From positions 62,001-126,000 of the forward strand of contig JAWKTE010000008.1 in assembly GCA_041401985.1 (NCBI GenBank): DNA of 64,000 nucleotides. The letters are read 5' to 3'. How positions within the stretch are numbered: the stretch's first letter is position 1; every line of letters starts with the position of its first letter. Below the pieces are notes generated by a model that was not told the DNA's origin, did not search any database, and saw only the letters and a list, made by a program, of their open reading frames with translations. A program made the translations under genes and the position numbers. The stretch comes from JACKHA01 sp041401985. GTDB taxonomy: Bacteria > Planctomycetota > Phycisphaerae > Phycisphaerales > UBA1924. This document shows, one piece after another, positions 51,388-59,419 of the stretch.

Positions 51388-52515
51388 TCACTTCTTCGGC
51401 GCCCTGTAGAACGGCAGCGGCACGATCGTTCCCTCCAGCATCCCGCGCCCGGTATCGACCTGCACCGGGGCTCCCGGCTCGGCCTTGGCCGTCGGCACGA
51501 ACCCCATGGCGATCGCCTGGCCCAGCGTCGGGCTCAGGCAGCCGCTGGTCACCACGCCCACCGCCTCGCCGCCGATCGAGATCGCCATGCCCTGGCGCGG
51601 CGTTCGCCGCCCCTCGAAGGCCATCCCCACCAGTTTCCGCTTCGGCCCGCCCTCGGCGACGGTCTTCTTGAGCGCCTCCATGCCCACGAACGCCTCGCCC
51701 CGCTCGTCCTGGTCCTTGTCGAGCGTGATCGCGAAGTCGACGCCGCACTCCAGGGCGTTGGTGTCCTCGCCCAGTTCGTGCCCGTACAGCGGCATGCCCG
51801 CCTCGGTCCGCAGCGTGTCGCGGCAGCCCAGCCCCGCGGGCTTGAGCAGCGCCTCGGCCGAGCCCATGTCCACGTCCTTGAGCACCAGTTTCATCACCAT
51901 CTCGACCATGTTGGCCGGCAGGATCACCTCGACGCCATCCTCGCCCGTGTAGCCCGTGCGGCTGACGATCAGTTTGACCACCAGCAGGTTCTTCACCGTG
52001 AACCGGTACCGCTTGAGCGACGGGATCTCCTTGGAGAAGCCCGAGACCAGGTCCATGACCCGTGGGCCCTGGATCGCCACCATCGCGGTCTTGAGCGTCT
52101 TGTCCTCGATCGAACACGACAGGTCGCCCGCGGCCCGGACGCTCTCGAAGTGGGCCAGCATCTTCTCCCGGTTGGCCCCGTTGACCACGACCAGGAACTC
52201 GTCGTCGTCCATGCGGTAGACGATCACGTCGTCGCGCACGCCGCCGCGCTCGTTGCAGCACAGCGAGTAGCGGCACTGCCCGGCCTGCATGTCGGCGATG
52301 CGGCGCGTGCACAGGCGCTCCAGCAGACGCCGCGCGTGGCGCCCCTTGAACTCGACGCGACCCATGTGCGAGACGTCGAAGATGCCCCCGGAGGTTCGGA
52401 CCTGGTTGTGCTCCTCGATGATGCCGGCGTAGCGGATGGGCATCTCCCACCCGGCGAAGTCGACCATCTGGGCTTTGTAGTCGAGGTGGAACTTGTGCAG
52501 GGGCGTGCGGAGCAC
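51388..52515 (-). CDS. gcvT: Glycine cleavage system T protein (aminomethyltransferase)
   Basis: 375 residues, normal length. It shows MVDFAGWEMPIRYAGIIEEH, GIFDVSHMGRVEFKGRHA, QYSL-type LCCNERGGVRDDVIVYRM, the folate-binding area with NANREKM-like VVNGANREKMLAHF, RTGYTGEDGVEVILPA and the C-terminal barrel. It transfers the methylene group from the H protein's aminomethyl-lipoyl arm to tetrahydrofolate, releasing ammonia. With kbl in the window, glycine turnover is represented twice. No gcvH or gcvP is nearby. The start ATG at 52515 follows CGGAGGTTCCC. Confidence 0.95.
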   Translation of the reverse strand: MLRTPLHKFHLDYKAQMVDFAGWEMPIRYAGIIEEHNQVRTSGGIFDVSHMGRVEFKGRHARRLLERLCTRRIADMQAGQCRYSLCCNERGGVRDDVIVYRMDDDEFLVVVNGANREKMLAHFESVRAAGDLSCSIEDKTLKTAMVAIQGPRVMDLVSGFSKEIPSLKRYRFTVKNLLVVKLIVSRTGYTGEDGVEVILPANMVEMVMKLVLKDVDMGSAEALLKPAGLGCRDTLRTEAGMPLYGHELGEDTNALECGVDFAITLDKDQDERGEAFVGMEALKKTVAEGGPKRKLVGMAFEGRRTPRQGMAISIGGEAVGVVTSGCLSPTLGQAIAMGFVPTAKAEPGAPVQVDTGRGMLEGTIVPLPFYRAPKK

Positions 52516-52648
52516 GGGAACCTCCGTGGGTGCGGGGACGGGACGAGGGGAAGGCTAGGCGTGCGGCGGTTGGTTGGATGCTCGTCGCGAGACGGGGCTG
52601 GGGACGCCTTCGCGGGCGTCGCCTTGACCCACGCACTCCGCACGCCAA

Positions 52649-52670
52649 TACTTGCACGTTGACGCAAGTA
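52649..52670. promoter_or_regulatory. Perfect inverted repeat, likely ArsR operator
   Basis: TACTTGC and GCAAGTA separated by eight bases (ACGTTGAC). The arms are exact complements and the site lies at the start of the ars cluster, overlapping the proposed arsR start. Such dyads are typical ArsR-family operators, so autoregulation by arsenite is likely. Confidence 0.6.
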
Positions 52671-53231
52671 CGCAAACGATCCCGGTCCACCCCATCCGGC
52701 TCGTCCGCCCGCGCCCGCGCGGGTCTATCACCGACGCCGGCGCCCACGCCCGCCCCGCCCCCGGCCTCCCCGCGCCACGCTGCCGCCGCCCCCGGTCCGC
52801 TCGACCGGGCCATCAACCCCGAACTGTTCAAGGCCCTGTGCGACCCGACGAGGGCCTCGATCACGGCGTGCCTGTGCAAGTGCTGCCGGGCGTGCACGGT
52901 CTCGGAGATCGCCGAGTGATGCCGCGTGGATCTGTCGGTGGTGTCCCGCCACCTGGCGATGCTGGAACGGGCCGGCGTGCTCGAGTCCAGCCGGCGCGGG
53001 CGCGAGGTGCTGTACCGCGTCCGCTATGACGCCCTGATCGGGGCGTTCCGCCACCTGGCCGACACGATCGAGGTCTGCTCGCTGGCCTGCGGCGACGATG
53101 TCCGGGTCGGCGGCGCGTGCGACTGCGGCGACCGATGCGGGCCGGAGTGCGCGCCGTCGTCGTTCACGGTGGAAGACGCGTCCTCCGACGCCCCGGTTCC
53201 GAATCGAAAGGGCAACCGCCGTGCCCGCTAA
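52659..53231 (+). CDS. arsR: ArsR-family arsenic regulator with an in-frame TGA (nonsense or selenocysteine)
   Basis: The frame runs from a TTG at 52659, inside the operator-like dyad, through a Pro/Ala-rich start. It contains the winged-helix start LFKALCDPTRASITACLCKC with a cysteine cluster (CLCKCCRAC). At 52917-52919 a TGA stop lies in frame, and the same frame continues for another 104 codons: CRVDLSVVSRHLAMLERAGV and EVLYRVRYDALIGAFRHLAD, the rest of the DNA-binding and dimerisation domain, then a Cys-rich tail (CSLACGDD, CDCGDRCGPEC). In related regulators I expect SEIAECC at this point, so the TGA stands where a cysteine codon would be. It may be a recent nonsense mutation, a base error, or a selenocysteine codon; a small hairpin follows 17 bases downstream. 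The TTG start is tentative. Confidence 0.7.
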
Positions 53232-53696
53232 CACGTCACCGAGCACCGCCCGCCCCCGCGTGCTCTTCTTGTGCACCGCCAACTCGTGCCGCAGCCAGAT
53301 GGCCGAGGGATTCGCCCGCGCGATGCACCCCGATCGCATGGACGCCTTCTCCGCCGGCATCCGATCCAGCACGCTCAACCCGCTGGCCGTCCGCGCGATG
53401 GGCGAGGCCGGCGTCGACATCGCCGGGCGTCCCTCCAAGACCATTGACGATCTGCGGCGATGGGGTCACGCATCCGACCTGATCGTCGCGGTCTGCGACG
53501 GTGCGGCCGAGGCCTGCCCGACCGTCCCCGGCGCCCGCATGCTCCGCCCCTGTTCGACGATCCGCCCAGACTCGCCGCCGGCGCGGCCAGCGACGACGAG
53601 GCCATGCCGCACTACCGGCGCGTCCGCGACGAGATCCGGGGATTCGTCGAGCGCCTGCCGGAGCGACTGGCCGCGGACGCGGCATCGAGCAGGTGA
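53221..53696 (+). CDS. arsC: Arsenate reductase ArsC (low-molecular-weight phosphatase type), with a frame change
   Basis: The GTG at 53221 overlaps the end of arsR. Residues about 10-35 contain VLFLCTANSCRSQMAEGFAR, the Cys-x5-Arg active site, then LNPLAVRAMGEAGVDIAGRP. The second cysteine pair lies in VAVCDGAAEACPTVPG. After about 53550 the continuation LFDDPPRLAAGAASDDEAMP and YRRVRDEIRGFVERLPERL is in another frame, so one base seems missing or extra near 53545-53560. With the indel corrected, it is a thioredoxin-linked arsenate reductase of about 158 residues. A thioredoxin gene (trxA) lies elsewhere in the window. Whether the break is real cannot be told. Confidence 0.8.
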
Positions 53697-53803
53697 CGAG
53701 CACGAGGTCCAAGCCGCCCGCCGCCGAACGAGTGCCACGATTCAGCAGTCAGCAGCCAGCAGTCAGCCCAGGCAATCCACCCAGCCCACCGAGAGGCCCG
53801 ATC

Positions 53804-54865
53804 ATGCCCGACACCACCTCCGCTTCATCCGCCCCGACCAAGTCCGCCCCCTGCTGCGGCCCCGGCTGCTGCACGCCCTCGAAGGCGGACCCGGCGTCGA
53901 ACGCGCCAACCACCGCCACGCCTCCCGTCGGTGAACAAGACCAGGTCCGCCGGGCCGTGCGCGAGGGCTACACCGCCATCGCCCGCGCCGGCTCCTGGAC
54001 CGCCGCCCAGTCCCAGGCCGCCGGGGCGACCGCCACTGCCGCGGCGACATCACAGGCCTCCGCCCCCGCACCAACCTCGTGCTGTGGCGGCTCTCCCGGC
54101 GCCTCCAACGCCTCCGGCGGCTGTTGCGGCCCCAGCACCATGACCGGCGAGCAACTCGCCGCCGCCCTCGGCTACGAGCAGACCGACCTGGCCGCCACGC
54201 CCGACGGGGCCAACATGGGCCTGGGCTGCGGCAACCCGACCGCCATCGCGGCTCTCAAGCCCGGCGAGGTCGTGCTCGACCTGGGCTCGGGAGGCGGGTT
54301 CGACTGTTTCATCGCGGGGCGGCGCGTCGGTCCCACAGGCCGCGTCATCGGCGTCGACATGACCCCCGACATGCTCTCCGAGGCCCGGAAGAACGTCGGC
54401 GTCTATCGCGAGCGCACCGGCCTGGACAACGTCGAGTTCCGCCTGGGCGAGATTGAGGCCCTGCCGGTCGCTGACGCCAGCGTCGATGTGGTCATGTCCA
54501 ACTGCGTGCTGAACCTCTCGCCCGACAAGGCCCGGGTGTGGCGCGAGATCGCCCGCGTGCTCAAACCCGGCGGGCGTGTGGCCGTCTCCGACCTGGCCCT
54601 GCTCAAGCCGCTGCCCGACGCGGTGCGGCGGGATATCGAGGCCCTGGTCGGCTGCGTCGCGGGCGCGGTGCTGGTGGACGAGACGCGCCGCCAGATGGAG
54701 GCCGCCGGCCTGCGCGACCTGGCCCTGACCTCCAAGCCCGAGTACATCGACGCGATGACCTCGTGGGAGGACCCGCTGTACCGGCGCATCATCGCCGCAC
54801 TGCCCGCGGGCTCGAAGACCAGCGACTACATCACCAGCCTCGATATCGTGGCCCGCAAGGCCTGA
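53804..54865 (+). CDS. arsM: Arsenite S-adenosylmethionine methyltransferase
   Basis: 353 residues from the ATG at 53804. The N terminus has Cys pairs (APCCGPGCCTPSK) and an Ala/Thr-rich linker, then another CCGG...CCGPS stretch. The methyltransferase core follows: NMGLGCGNPTAIAALKPGE, VVLDLGSGGGFDCFIAGRRV (SAM site), VIGVDMTPDMLSEARKN, SNCVLNLSPDKARVW and IARVLKPGGRVAVSDLALL, with the further cysteine in LVGCVAGAVL. Cysteines in these positions bind arsenite in ArsM enzymes. It methylates arsenite to volatile or less toxic forms. Codon use resembles the neighbours. It lies between arsC and the aquaporin gene. Confidence 0.93.
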   Translation: MPDTTSASSAPTKSAPCCGPGCCTPSKADPASNAPTTATPPVGEQDQVRRAVREGYTAIARAGSWTAAQSQAAGATATAAATSQASAPAPTSCCGGSPGASNASGGCCGPSTMTGEQLAAALGYEQTDLAATPDGANMGLGCGNPTAIAALKPGEVVLDLGSGGGFDCFIAGRRVGPTGRVIGVDMTPDMLSEARKNVGVYRERTGLDNVEFRLGEIEALPVADASVDVVMSNCVLNLSPDKARVWREIARVLKPGGRVAVSDLALLKPLPDAVRRDIEALVGCVAGAVLVDETRRQMEAAGLRDLALTSKPEYIDAMTSWEDPLYRRIIAALPAGSKTSDYITSLDIVARKA

Positions 54866-54896
54866 TCTGCCGCCACCTGGCACAGGGAACGACCGC

Positions 54897-55586
54897 ATGA
54901 ACCGGCTCGTGGCCGAGGCGATGGGCACGTTCTTCCTCGTCTTCGCCGGGTGCGGGGCGATCGTGGTCAACCAGATCCAGCCCGGCGCGGTCACCCACGC
55001 CGGCGTTGCCATCACCTTCGGCCTGGTCGTCATGGCCATGATCTATGCCCTGGGCGACATCTCCGGGGCCCACATCAACCCCGCCGTGACGCTCGCGTTC
55101 GTCGCGGCCCGGCGCTTCCCCTTCCGCGAGGCGCCCGGCTACATCGCCGCCCAGACCGCCGGCGCTCTGCTCGCGGCCCTGGTTCTCCGCGTGCTCTTCC
55201 CCGACGCCGCCACCGTCGGCCAGACCAACCCCGCCGGCCCGTTGCTCCAGTCATTCGGCCTTGAGGTGCTGCTCACACTGATGCTGATGCTCGTCATCCT
55301 GGCCGTGTCGAGCGGGGCCAAGGAGAAGGGCCTCATGGCGGGCGTCGCGATCGGCGGCGTCGTCGCGCTCGAGGCCATGTTCGCCGGGCCGATCTGCGGC
55401 GCGTCCATGAACCCGGCCCGCTCACTCGGCCCCGCGGTCGTCGCGGGCGACGTCGCGAGCCTGTGGATCTACCTCGTCGCGCCGACTTTGGGCGCCCTGC
55501 TCGCCGTCCCGGCGTACGCCGCGATCAGGCCCCGCCCGGCCACGGCGCGTTGTCCAGCAGACGAACGCTCCCCAGTCGCCCCGTGA
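54897..55586 (+). CDS. MIP-family aquaporin/aquaglyceroporin, likely arsenite channel (AqpS type)
   Basis: 229 residues. Six membrane spans and both NPA loops are present: SGAHINPAVTLAFVAARRF (first) and CGASMNPARSLGPAVVAG (second). Aquaglyceroporins conduct glycerol, water and uncharged arsenite; in Sinorhizobium the ars operon has aqpS in place of an ArsB or Acr3 pump. Position directly after arsM (31 bases) supports the same role here. No ArsB or Acr3 gene is in the window. The C-terminal about 20 residues overlap the convergent panC and may be atypical. Confidence 0.85.
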   Translation: MNRLVAEAMGTFFLVFAGCGAIVVNQIQPGAVTHAGVAITFGLVVMAMIYALGDISGAHINPAVTLAFVAARRFPFREAPGYIAAQTAGALLAALVLRVLFPDAATVGQTNPAGPLLQSFGLEVLLTLMLMLVILAVSSGAKEKGLMAGVAIGGVVALEAMFAGPICGASMNPARSLGPAVVAGDVASLWIYLVAPTLGALLAVPAYAAIRPRPATARCPADERSPVAP

Positions 55587-56413
55587 TGATCGCCCGCCAC
55601 CGGCCCGCACCGGCTGCGCGCACCGGCCCGTCCCGCTCCAGCGTCCGCGCATCCCGGATGACCGCATAGTCAGGCACGATCCCCGCCCCGCGCAGCACCG
55701 CGTCCATGACCCGCTCGCCCTCGTCCGCATCCGCGCATCGCCCGGCCTCGTCGAGCGCCCGCCGAATCGCCCCGCCCGACGCCGCTCGTCGGCCGACAGG
55801 AACCGGTTGCGGCTGCTCATCGCCAGCCCATCCGCCTCCCGCACCGTCGCGCCGCGACGATCCCGACCGCCGGCGTCCCGAACCGCTCGGGTTCCCGCAC
55901 CATGGCCGACACCACCTGCAACTGCTGCCAGTCCTTCTCGCCGAACACGGCCACGCTCGGGCGGACAAGCGAGAAGAGCCGGGCCACAACCATGACCACG
56001 CCCGAGAAGTGCCCGGGGCGATAGGCATCCTCGAGCCCGGGGGCGGTCGCGACGCGGGGCAGATCGGACTCACCCGGCGGACGCCGGCTCTCGGGCGTCG
56101 GATACACGGCTTGGATCTCGGGCGCGATGATGGCCGTTGCCCCGGCGGCGGCCGAGAGGGCCACGTCGGCGTCGAGCGTCTTGGGATACCGCTCGTAGTC
56201 GCGCGGGTCGTCGAACTGGGTCGGGTTGACGAACACGCTGACCGCGACTCCGGGCAGGGCACGCTCGTGGGCGATCCCGGCCGCCTGGCGGACCAGGGCG
56301 GCGTGCCCCTCGTGCAGGGCGCCCATCGTCGGCACGAACGCCGCGCCCGCGTGCTCGTCGGCCCAGCGGTCGATCTCGTCGCGGGATGTCAGGACCGGGA
56401 TGGGCCAGCCCAT
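55525..56413 (-). pseudogene. panC: Pantothenate synthetase PanC, disrupted by two frame changes
   Basis: From the ATG at 56413 it reads like PanC: AFVPTMGALHEGHAALVRQA, SVFVNPTQFDDPRDYERYP, YRPGHFSGVVMVVARLFSLV and VFGEKDWQQLQVVSAMV. The frame breaks near 55845 just before the ATP-site motif, which continues in another frame as READGLAMSSRNRFLSADER. A second change near 55800 returns the tail ALDEAGRCADADEGERVMDA... in the first frame. With both indels corrected it is a normal PanC that joins pantoate and beta-alanine. PanC supplies vitamin B5, so an intact gene is expected in a prototroph; consensus error is plausible. The tail overlaps the convergent aquaporin gene. Confidence 0.75.
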
Positions 56414-56477
56414 GGCCCATCACGCTTGGCGCGCCCGCCAGCGGAATCAACTGACTTGCGCACGTTCCGAAGAGAAC

Positions 56478-56604
56478 TCACCACGGAGGCACGGAAAGCA
56501 CGGAGGGATACGGTTTGGATTCCGGAAGAGGCGACGTCTGACACGGATGGTCAAACCCGAGCCAGCGCCTCCCTCAGTGCCCTCCGTGTCTCCGTGGTGG
56601 ATCG
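56478..56604. repeat. Dispersed repeat B, second copy
   Basis: The left arm (about 56479-56508) reads TCACCACGGAGGCACGG. The right arm (about 56579-56602) is its reverse complement type (CCCTCCGTGTCTCCGTGGTG). The core of about 70 bases differs from the one at 51255-51386. Confidence 0.75.
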
Positions 56605-56622
56605 TCCCAACAAACCGACGAT

Positions 56623-57030
56623 CTACTCCGTCCGCACGCCGCGCATCACCAGGCGCAGCCACGCCTCGACGATGCGCTCCTCGCTCATCTTCATCAGGTC
56701 CAGGTCGACGCGGTAGCCGCTGCCCTCGATGTACTCACAGGTCACGACCCGCCCGAACAGCGGCACCGGCTTGTCGTCCACCAGGTGGCACGCGATCGCC
56801 AGGCTCCGCCCGACGTGCACCATCCGCCGGGCCAGCACGATCAGGTGCGAGCGGCTCAACTCCCGGGCCTTGGCGGTCCACACCGGCCCGAACTGCATGC
56901 GGTCGGAGACCTCGGCGATGTCGAGTTCGACCTCGAAACGGTGCCCCTTTGGGCGGCGTGACACGGGGGCCGTCGGGGCCTGCAAGCCCGTTCCGGGCTC
57001 CTCTTCGAACCAGTAGTCGCTGGCCGGCAT
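56623..57030 (-). CDS. PilZ-domain protein
   Basis: 135 residues from the ATG at 57030, with GGAGGGC upstream; a much longer open frame to 57366 is Arg-rich and not plausible. The middle has KGHRFEVELDIAEVSDRMQF, then ARELSRSHLIVLARRMVHVG and LFGRVVTCEYIEGSGYRVDL, which fits the PilZ fold with the R-x-x-x-R type N-terminal ligand region only weakly. PilZ domains bind cyclic di-GMP and can act in motility or envelope control. No partner is adjacent. Because the ligand motif is weak, cyclic di-GMP binding is uncertain. Confidence 0.6.
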   Translation of the reverse strand: MPASDYWFEEEPGTGLQAPTAPVSRRPKGHRFEVELDIAEVSDRMQFGPVWTAKARELSRSHLIVLARRMVHVGRSLAIACHLVDDKPVPLFGRVVTCEYIEGSGYRVDLDLMKMSEERIVEAWLRLVMRGVRTE

Positions 57031-57241
57031 GGAGCCCTCCGTGACGGCGCGGCGGCCCGGCCGCGCCGGGCGGGAGATCGACCAACCGCCGCATCGGGTG
57101 AACCCACGCAGCATCGGCCGACGGGATTCCGATCGACGATCGGCGGCGTGATGCGCGGGATCGGTACGACCGGGGCGGCGTCGGCTTGCGGCGTCCGAGA
57201 ACGCCGGCGGCCTCAAGCCCTGCTTGAGAGGGAACCCGGCG

Positions 57242-58087
57242 TCACTCGCCCGGGATGTACGAGATCGCGCCCTCCATGGGGCTGCTGGCCGTCGCGTACA
57301 GGCGCTTCTCGATCCGCCCGGCCAGGTAGGACTGTCGCCCGGCCTCGCACGCCTTGCGCATGGCATGGGCCATCATGACCGGGTCGCAGGCGTGGGCGAT
57401 GGCGGTGTTGAGCAGCACGCCGTCGGCCCCGAGTTCCATCGCCACCGACACGTCGCTGGCGGCCCCCACACCGGCGTCGACGATGACCGGGTACGCCGCG
57501 TCGCCCCGCTTGAGGGCCTCGAGGCAGAGCACGATGTTGTTGGGGTTCAGTACGCCCTGGCCCGAGCCGATCGGGCTGCCGGCGGGCATGACGCTGGCGG
57601 CTCCGGCGTCCTTGATTCGGGCCGCGGTGATCGGATCGTCGCTGGTGTAGCAGAGAACCTTGAAGCCGTCGGCGACGAGTGTTCGGGTCGCTTCGAGTGT
57701 ACCGACCGGGTCGGGCAGGAGGGTCTTGCGGTCGCCGAGGACCTCGAGCTTGACCCAGTCGCGTCCGGGATTGTCGAGCTGGTCGAGCAGTTCGCGCCCG
57801 AGGCGGGCGACGCGGACCGCGTCGTCGGCGGAGAAGCAGCCGGCGGTGTTCGGCAGAATCGTGTACCGCTTCAGGTCGATCGCGTCGAGAAGCGACTCGC
57901 CCTTGTCGTTGTAGAGGCGTTCACGGCGCACCGCGACGGTGATGATGCGGCTGCCGCTGGCGTCGAGGGCCTGCCGCATCGTGTCCAGCGAGGCGTACTT
58001 GCCGGTGCCGACGAGCAGGCGGCTGTCAAACGTGCGCCCGGCGAGGGCGAAGGGCTCGAGGCCGGGTTCGTGCGCGACGGAGGTCAT
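57242..58087 (-). CDS. thiG: Thiazole synthase
   Basis: 281 residues from the ATG at 58087. It shows SRLLVGTGKYASLDTMRQAL, NTAGCFSADDAVRVARLGRE, WVKLEVLGDRKTLLPDPVGT (Schiff-base Lys in VKLEV), VMPAGSPIGSGQGVLNPNNI and VDAGVGAASDVSVAMELGAD. ThiG joins deoxyxylulose phosphate, dehydroglycine and ThiS thiocarboxylate to make the thiamine thiazole. No thiS, thiH or thiC is adjacent, so the pathway is split. The longer ORF to 58204 is Arg/Pro-rich and is rejected. Confidence 0.95.
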   Translation of the reverse strand: MTSVAHEPGLEPFALAGRTFDSRLLVGTGKYASLDTMRQALDASGSRIITVAVRRERLYNDKGESLLDAIDLKRYTILPNTAGCFSADDAVRVARLGRELLDQLDNPGRDWVKLEVLGDRKTLLPDPVGTLEATRTLVADGFKVLCYTSDDPITAARIKDAGAASVMPAGSPIGSGQGVLNPNNIVLCLEALKRGDAAYPVIVDAGVGAASDVSVAMELGADGVLLNTAIAHACDPVMMAHAMRKACEAGRQSYLAGRIEKRLYATASSPMEGAISYIPGE

Positions 58088-58159
58088 GGGGGAGGGTATG
58101 CGGTGGGGGCTGCGATTCGTGTGGCGGGACCCGCCGGAGTGGCTCGATGACGGAAGGGG

Positions 58160-58195
58160 AAGGCATCCAGGCAGGAGGCACCGAGGCATCGAGCG
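58160..58195 (+). repeat. Dispersed repeat E, second stretch
   Basis: Units GGCATCCAGGCA, GGCACCGAGGCATCGAG. Similar to 50513-50575. It lies in the leader of gmhA and would be translated only if an upstream start at 58147 were used. Confidence 0.55.
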
Positions 58196-58221
58196 GGGTA
58201 GCATCGGGCTTGGAGGTGTCG

Positions 58222-58788
58222 ATGGCGGACCCGTTCGGCGACGCGTCGGAGGCTCTGGCGGCGTTCCGCGCCGACGCGGCCAATCTGGCCAGAGTCGGTG
58301 CGGTCGCCCGCGTGGTCGCCGCGAGCATCGCCGCCGGCGGCAAGGTGCTGGCCTGCGGCAACGGCGGATCGCTGTGCGACGCCATGCACTTCTGCGAGGA
58401 ACTCACCGGGCGGTTCCGGGCAGACCGCCCCGCCCTTCCCGCGATCGCCTGCATCGACCCCGGGCACCTGACCTGCACGGCCAACGACTTTGGCTACGAG
58501 CACGTCTTCGCCCGCTGGGTCGAGGCTCTGGGACGCTCCAGCGACGTGCTGGTCGTCCTGAGCACGAGCGGGAACAGCCCGAACATCGTGCGGGCCGTGG
58601 AGGCCGCGGCGGGTCGGGGGCTTACGACGGTCGCGCTGCTGGGCAAGGGCGGCGGAGCGCTCAAGGGACGGTGCACGCACGAGTGGCTCGCGCCGGGGGC
58701 GACGTCGGATCGGATCCAGGAGATCCACATGCTGGTGCTGCACGCGCTGGTGGAGCGGATCGAGATCGAGGTCGCTCGCGCCGGTTGA
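58222..58788 (+). CDS. gmhA: Phosphoheptose (sedoheptulose-7-phosphate) isomerase, SIS domain
   Basis: 188 residues from the ATG at 58222 (GGAGGTGTCG upstream). It is one SIS domain: GGKVLACGNGGSLCDAMHFC, EELTGRFRADRPALPAIAC, DVLVVLSTSGNSPNIVRAVE and a C-terminal EIHMLVLHALVERIE. GmhA converts sedoheptulose 7-phosphate to D-glycero-D-manno-heptose 7-phosphate, the first step of LPS-core heptose. Cys replaces the more usual Ala in GGSLCDA only in neighbouring positions and the catalytic set looks complete. An upstream start at 58147 would add a repeat-derived stretch and is rejected. Confidence 0.9.
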   Translation: MADPFGDASEALAAFRADAANLARVGAVARVVAASIAAGGKVLACGNGGSLCDAMHFCEELTGRFRADRPALPAIACIDPGHLTCTANDFGYEHVFARWVEALGRSSDVLVVLSTSGNSPNIVRAVEAAAGRGLTTVALLGKGGGALKGRCTHEWLAPGATSDRIQEIHMLVLHALVERIEIEVARAG

Positions 58789-58823
58789 AGCGGGACGCGA
58801 TCGCTCGGATGCCCCGCGCCGGC

Positions 58824-59369
58824 TCAGTGCCCGTGGTGCTGGGCCTTGCGGGCCTTGTCGATCGCCTTGTCGAACCCCTCGGGCGTGACGTGCTCGTGCA
58901 GGGTCTCGTCGATCAGGGCGGCGGGCGCGCCGCCGCAGGCGCCGAGGCACTCGAGCTCGATCAGCGTGAAGGCCCCGTCGGGCGTGGTCTCGCCGACGTC
59001 GATGCCGAGTTTGCTCTTGCAGGCCTCGGTGATCTCGCGCTGGCCGCAGAACTCGCAGGCGATCGAGCGGCACACCGCGATCGTGTGGGCCCCCTTGGGC
59101 TTGAGGGCGTACTCCTCGTAGAACGTCGCGGTGTCGTAGACCTGGGCCGGGTCGATCTCGAGGAACTCGGCGATCTCGAGCATGGCCTGCGGCGAGACCC
59201 AGCCGTGCTCGTGCTGGACCATGTGCAGGGCCGGCAGCAGGGCGGCGAGTTTGGTCTCGTAGCGCGGCAGGACGCGGGCGGTCAGGTCGTCGGTCATCGC
59301 CTTGGTGAGGTACGGCTCGGGGCGGCGTTCGACCTTCATCGAGGCGGAGTTCTTGGTGATCCAGGCCAT
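58824..59369 (-). CDS. nuoE: NADH-quinone oxidoreductase subunit E (2Fe-2S)
   Basis: 181 residues from the ATG at 59369. It has the thioredoxin-like ferredoxin pattern: AALLPALHMVQHEHGWVSPQ, TFYEEYALKPKGAHTIAVCR, then C-x4-C (CRSIAC), LIELECLGACGGAPAALIDE with C-x3-C, giving the four 2Fe-2S cysteines. It is a peripheral NADH-dehydrogenase-module subunit of complex I or a related hydrogenase. nuoF and the other nuo genes are not adjacent; the neighbours are gmhA and an MnmE-like GTPase. The C terminus His-rich end (AQHHGH) is unusual. Confidence 0.93.
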   Translation of the reverse strand: MAWITKNSASMKVERRPEPYLTKAMTDDLTARVLPRYETKLAALLPALHMVQHEHGWVSPQAMLEIAEFLEIDPAQVYDTATFYEEYALKPKGAHTIAVCRSIACEFCGQREITEACKSKLGIDVGETTPDGAFTLIELECLGACGGAPAALIDETLHEHVTPEGFDKAIDKARKAQHHGH

Positions 59370-59419
59370 GCGGGGCTCCGTCTTGTCGCGGGTCGATGGT
59401 AGGCGGCGGAGGGCGGGGC

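Noticed and set aside
52652..53029. Alternative arsR start in another frame (TTG at 52652)
   Set aside because: It gives a Pro/Arg-rich peptide without the helix-turn-helix; the other frame carries the ArsR domain on both sides of the TGA.
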